Positions 62,443-64,000 of a stretch of 64,000 nt of DNA are shown here, in pieces; the first letter of the stretch is position 1; each line of letters opens with the position of its first letter. The stretch is from contig VXAI01000018.1 of NCBI GenBank assembly GCA_013399305.1, positions 757,126 to 821,125 on the forward strand, given 5' to 3'. The position numbers were made by a program, and so were the translations under genes. A model generated the notes under the pieces. The model saw only the letters and a program-made list of their open reading frames with translations, ran no database searches and was not told where the DNA came from. The DNA comes from Rostratula benghalensis. Lineage: Eukaryota; Chordata; Aves; Charadriiformes; Rostratulidae.

Positions 62443-63791
62443 GTAAGACATTCTTCACAATACCTTAGCACAATACCTTAGCATTCTTCACAATACCTTA
62501 CAATTTATGTAGCCAAATAATTCCTGAAATGCAGGGGTACAATGCCAAGTGGATAAAGTTCATACCCATGCCAGGTTTATGAGCCTCATGACTTTCAGTT
62601 AAACTTGAAAAAAGGTACTCAGTGGTGAAACTTCAGGATTCTCGAGTAGGGTAAGGTAAGAGAAGAGCTGTGCCCTGAAGCCATGCTTTAGATTTTCTGC
62701 CCTGATTTCCAGTATGTGTATTCAGTTCTTCAATTTTCCAACACTAAACTGGAGTGCAATAAAAATATTTCCTGGGAATCACACTACCTTGCTGCACCTG
62801 ATGATACGTTTGTAGTGTAGTAGCTTTTAACATAATTTATCTGATCAAAGGATCTTTTCAAGATGGGGTTTTTTTTTGCCACCAGATGTCAGTATGCACT
62901 TCAAATAGGAAACTTCACGCTATCGTCTGTATCAGTATGAAAGTTCATTGCATTTCAAAAAGAATATTTGCTTTTAACTTATAACAAATCCTTTGGAAAG
63001 ATTTTACCTGAATCCTAAGGTGCATCAATATGAAGGACTTAACTGCTGGAAACCTTAATATTTTCAAATTTCTGCTATTTGACCAGATAAAATGAAATAT
63101 TGTTTTTAGAAAGAATGTCTATAAATGCAAAATATCTTAAACTAGCTCTCTTATGTCAATTAGCGTATGACAATAATCTACTGAGTTTAGGCCTCGCTTT
63201 TTGTAATTGTTTTAAAAGCGGTTTAGTACCATTATCGACCAGCAGAGTCTTTTTAATTCCTTAGGTGACAGTGACATCTGGTGTTAACAGTTGATAACGA
63301 CACACAAAGTCTTTTGTAACCTGAAATGATTTGGTATCATGTGACTCATTTCATTGACAACAAAATCCCCAGTATCATTGTGCGTGTATCTTCCACCGAC
63401 AAATTACACTGTGTGCACGCCACAGTCTTTGAAAGGCTAGATAAAAGGGCTCACTTTATGGAGGTCTTAAATTTGAGTCTGTCTTTTATGATTATGATGT
63501 AAAATCCAAAGTCCAACAACTCCATTGTCTCAGGCCATGAGAGCTCTAAGCCTTCAGCACACACAGAGCAGCACTGAAGGTCTAGGGTAGTGATTAACAA
63601 TTAGACTCCTGTCATCCTAGCAGATAGCTATGAGAGTGTTTGGTTAGGATTTTCAGGAAAAAAATGAAAGCTTATGTTCTCGTTGTTCTTTGAAAAACAA
63701 AGGCTCAGAGCCCACCTTCACAAATGTTTATAATAGTTCTGCTATTTGTATTGTTTTTCACCTCCTATGTGTGATAATGATGACTTTTCAG
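62443..63791 (+). other. TEKT4: TEKT4 intron 2
   Basis: This 1,349-bp intron runs from GTAAGA to CTTTTCAG and splits an Arg codon after its second base. Apart from the tandem block at its 5' end I see nothing but AT-rich single-copy sequence. Confidence 0.9.
62449..62500. repeat. Imperfect tandem block after TEKT4 exon 2
   Basis: CATTCTTCACAATACCTTA at 62449-62467, a shortened GCACAATACCTTA at 62468-62480, and the longer form again at 62481-62500. The block starts six bases after the exon 2 donor site. Confidence 0.9.
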
Positions 63792-63935
63792 AATAAATCG
63801 CGAACACAAAGAGGTTTGTGAAATGGACTGGTCGGACAAAGTTGAAACATACAACATTGATGATAAATGTGGGAAATACAGTAACCAGAGCACCAACACC
63901 CAGTTCCATCCTACCTCAGTGAAGTTTGAAGAGAG
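63792..63935 (+). CDS. TEKT4: Tektin-4, exon 3
   Basis: This 144-bp exon completes the Arg codon split by intron 2 and encodes INREHKEVCEMDWSDKVETY, then NIDDKCGKYSNQ and onward to FEE plus two bases of the next codon. The NREHKE-CEMDWSDK block is nearly identical to mammalian tektin-4 and is the strongest single piece of evidence for the gene. The acceptor is GATGACTTTTCAG ending at 63791; the donor is GTGAGC at 63936. With exons 1 and 2 it brings the visible protein to about 249 residues, a little over half of the roughly 430-450 residues usual for tektins. The rest, including the RPNxELCRD nonapeptide that marks tektins, must lie beyond the right edge. Confidence 0.95.
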
Positions 63936-64000
63936 GTGAGCAGTTACTGTTATTATCTTCTACAGATAGCCTTTGTAAGATAAAATACATCCTTTGCATC
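63936..64000 (+). other. TEKT4: Start of TEKT4 intron 3
   Basis: The sequence begins GTGAGC, a good donor, and runs off the window edge. The downstream exon is not in view. Confidence 0.85.

Overview
This window is vertebrate nuclear DNA, most likely from a bird. Three things point there. The only clear interspersed repeats are two 5'-truncated CR1 LINE 3' ends with the octamer-like ATTCTATG tail. Overall repeat density is very low. The one recognisable gene is a spliced vertebrate tektin. A turtle or crocodilian cannot be excluded from CR1 alone.

Bases 1 to about 54,500 hold no protein-coding gene that I can support. The open reading frames there are short, overlap on both strands, and match no family I recognise. 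The stretch is single-copy, mostly AT-rich sequence with homopolymer tracts, a perfect 82-bp tandem duplication (2517-2680), two CR1 fragments (19354-19600 and 29176-29262), and several compact blocks rich in homeodomain, GATA or POU-like sites that look like candidate conserved non-coding elements. No rRNA, tRNA, CRISPR array or complete mobile element was seen.

Bases about 54,580-55,110 are a CpG-rich promoter. It has three inverted CCAAT boxes, an Sp1-type GC box and two perfect 14-bp RFX X-boxes on opposite strands. A good splice donor on the minus strand at 54834/54833 suggests a divergent transcript.

From 54,963 to beyond the right edge lies the 5' part of TEKT4 (tektin-4) on the + strand. 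Exon 1 is 54963-55496, exon 2 is 62372-62442 and exon 3 is 63792-63935, all with canonical GT-AG junctions and a continuous frame. The gene continues past the window, so its C-terminal half, including the tektin signature nonapeptide, is not in view. The X-boxes fit the job of the gene: tektin-4 is a microtubule inner protein of ciliary and flagellar doublets, and RFX factors drive such genes. Intron 1 (6.9 kb) contains two short coding-like open islands (56879-57094 and 61751-61930). The second is preceded by an AG and is in phase with exon 1, so it is a candidate alternative terminal exon, although chance is a serious alternative.
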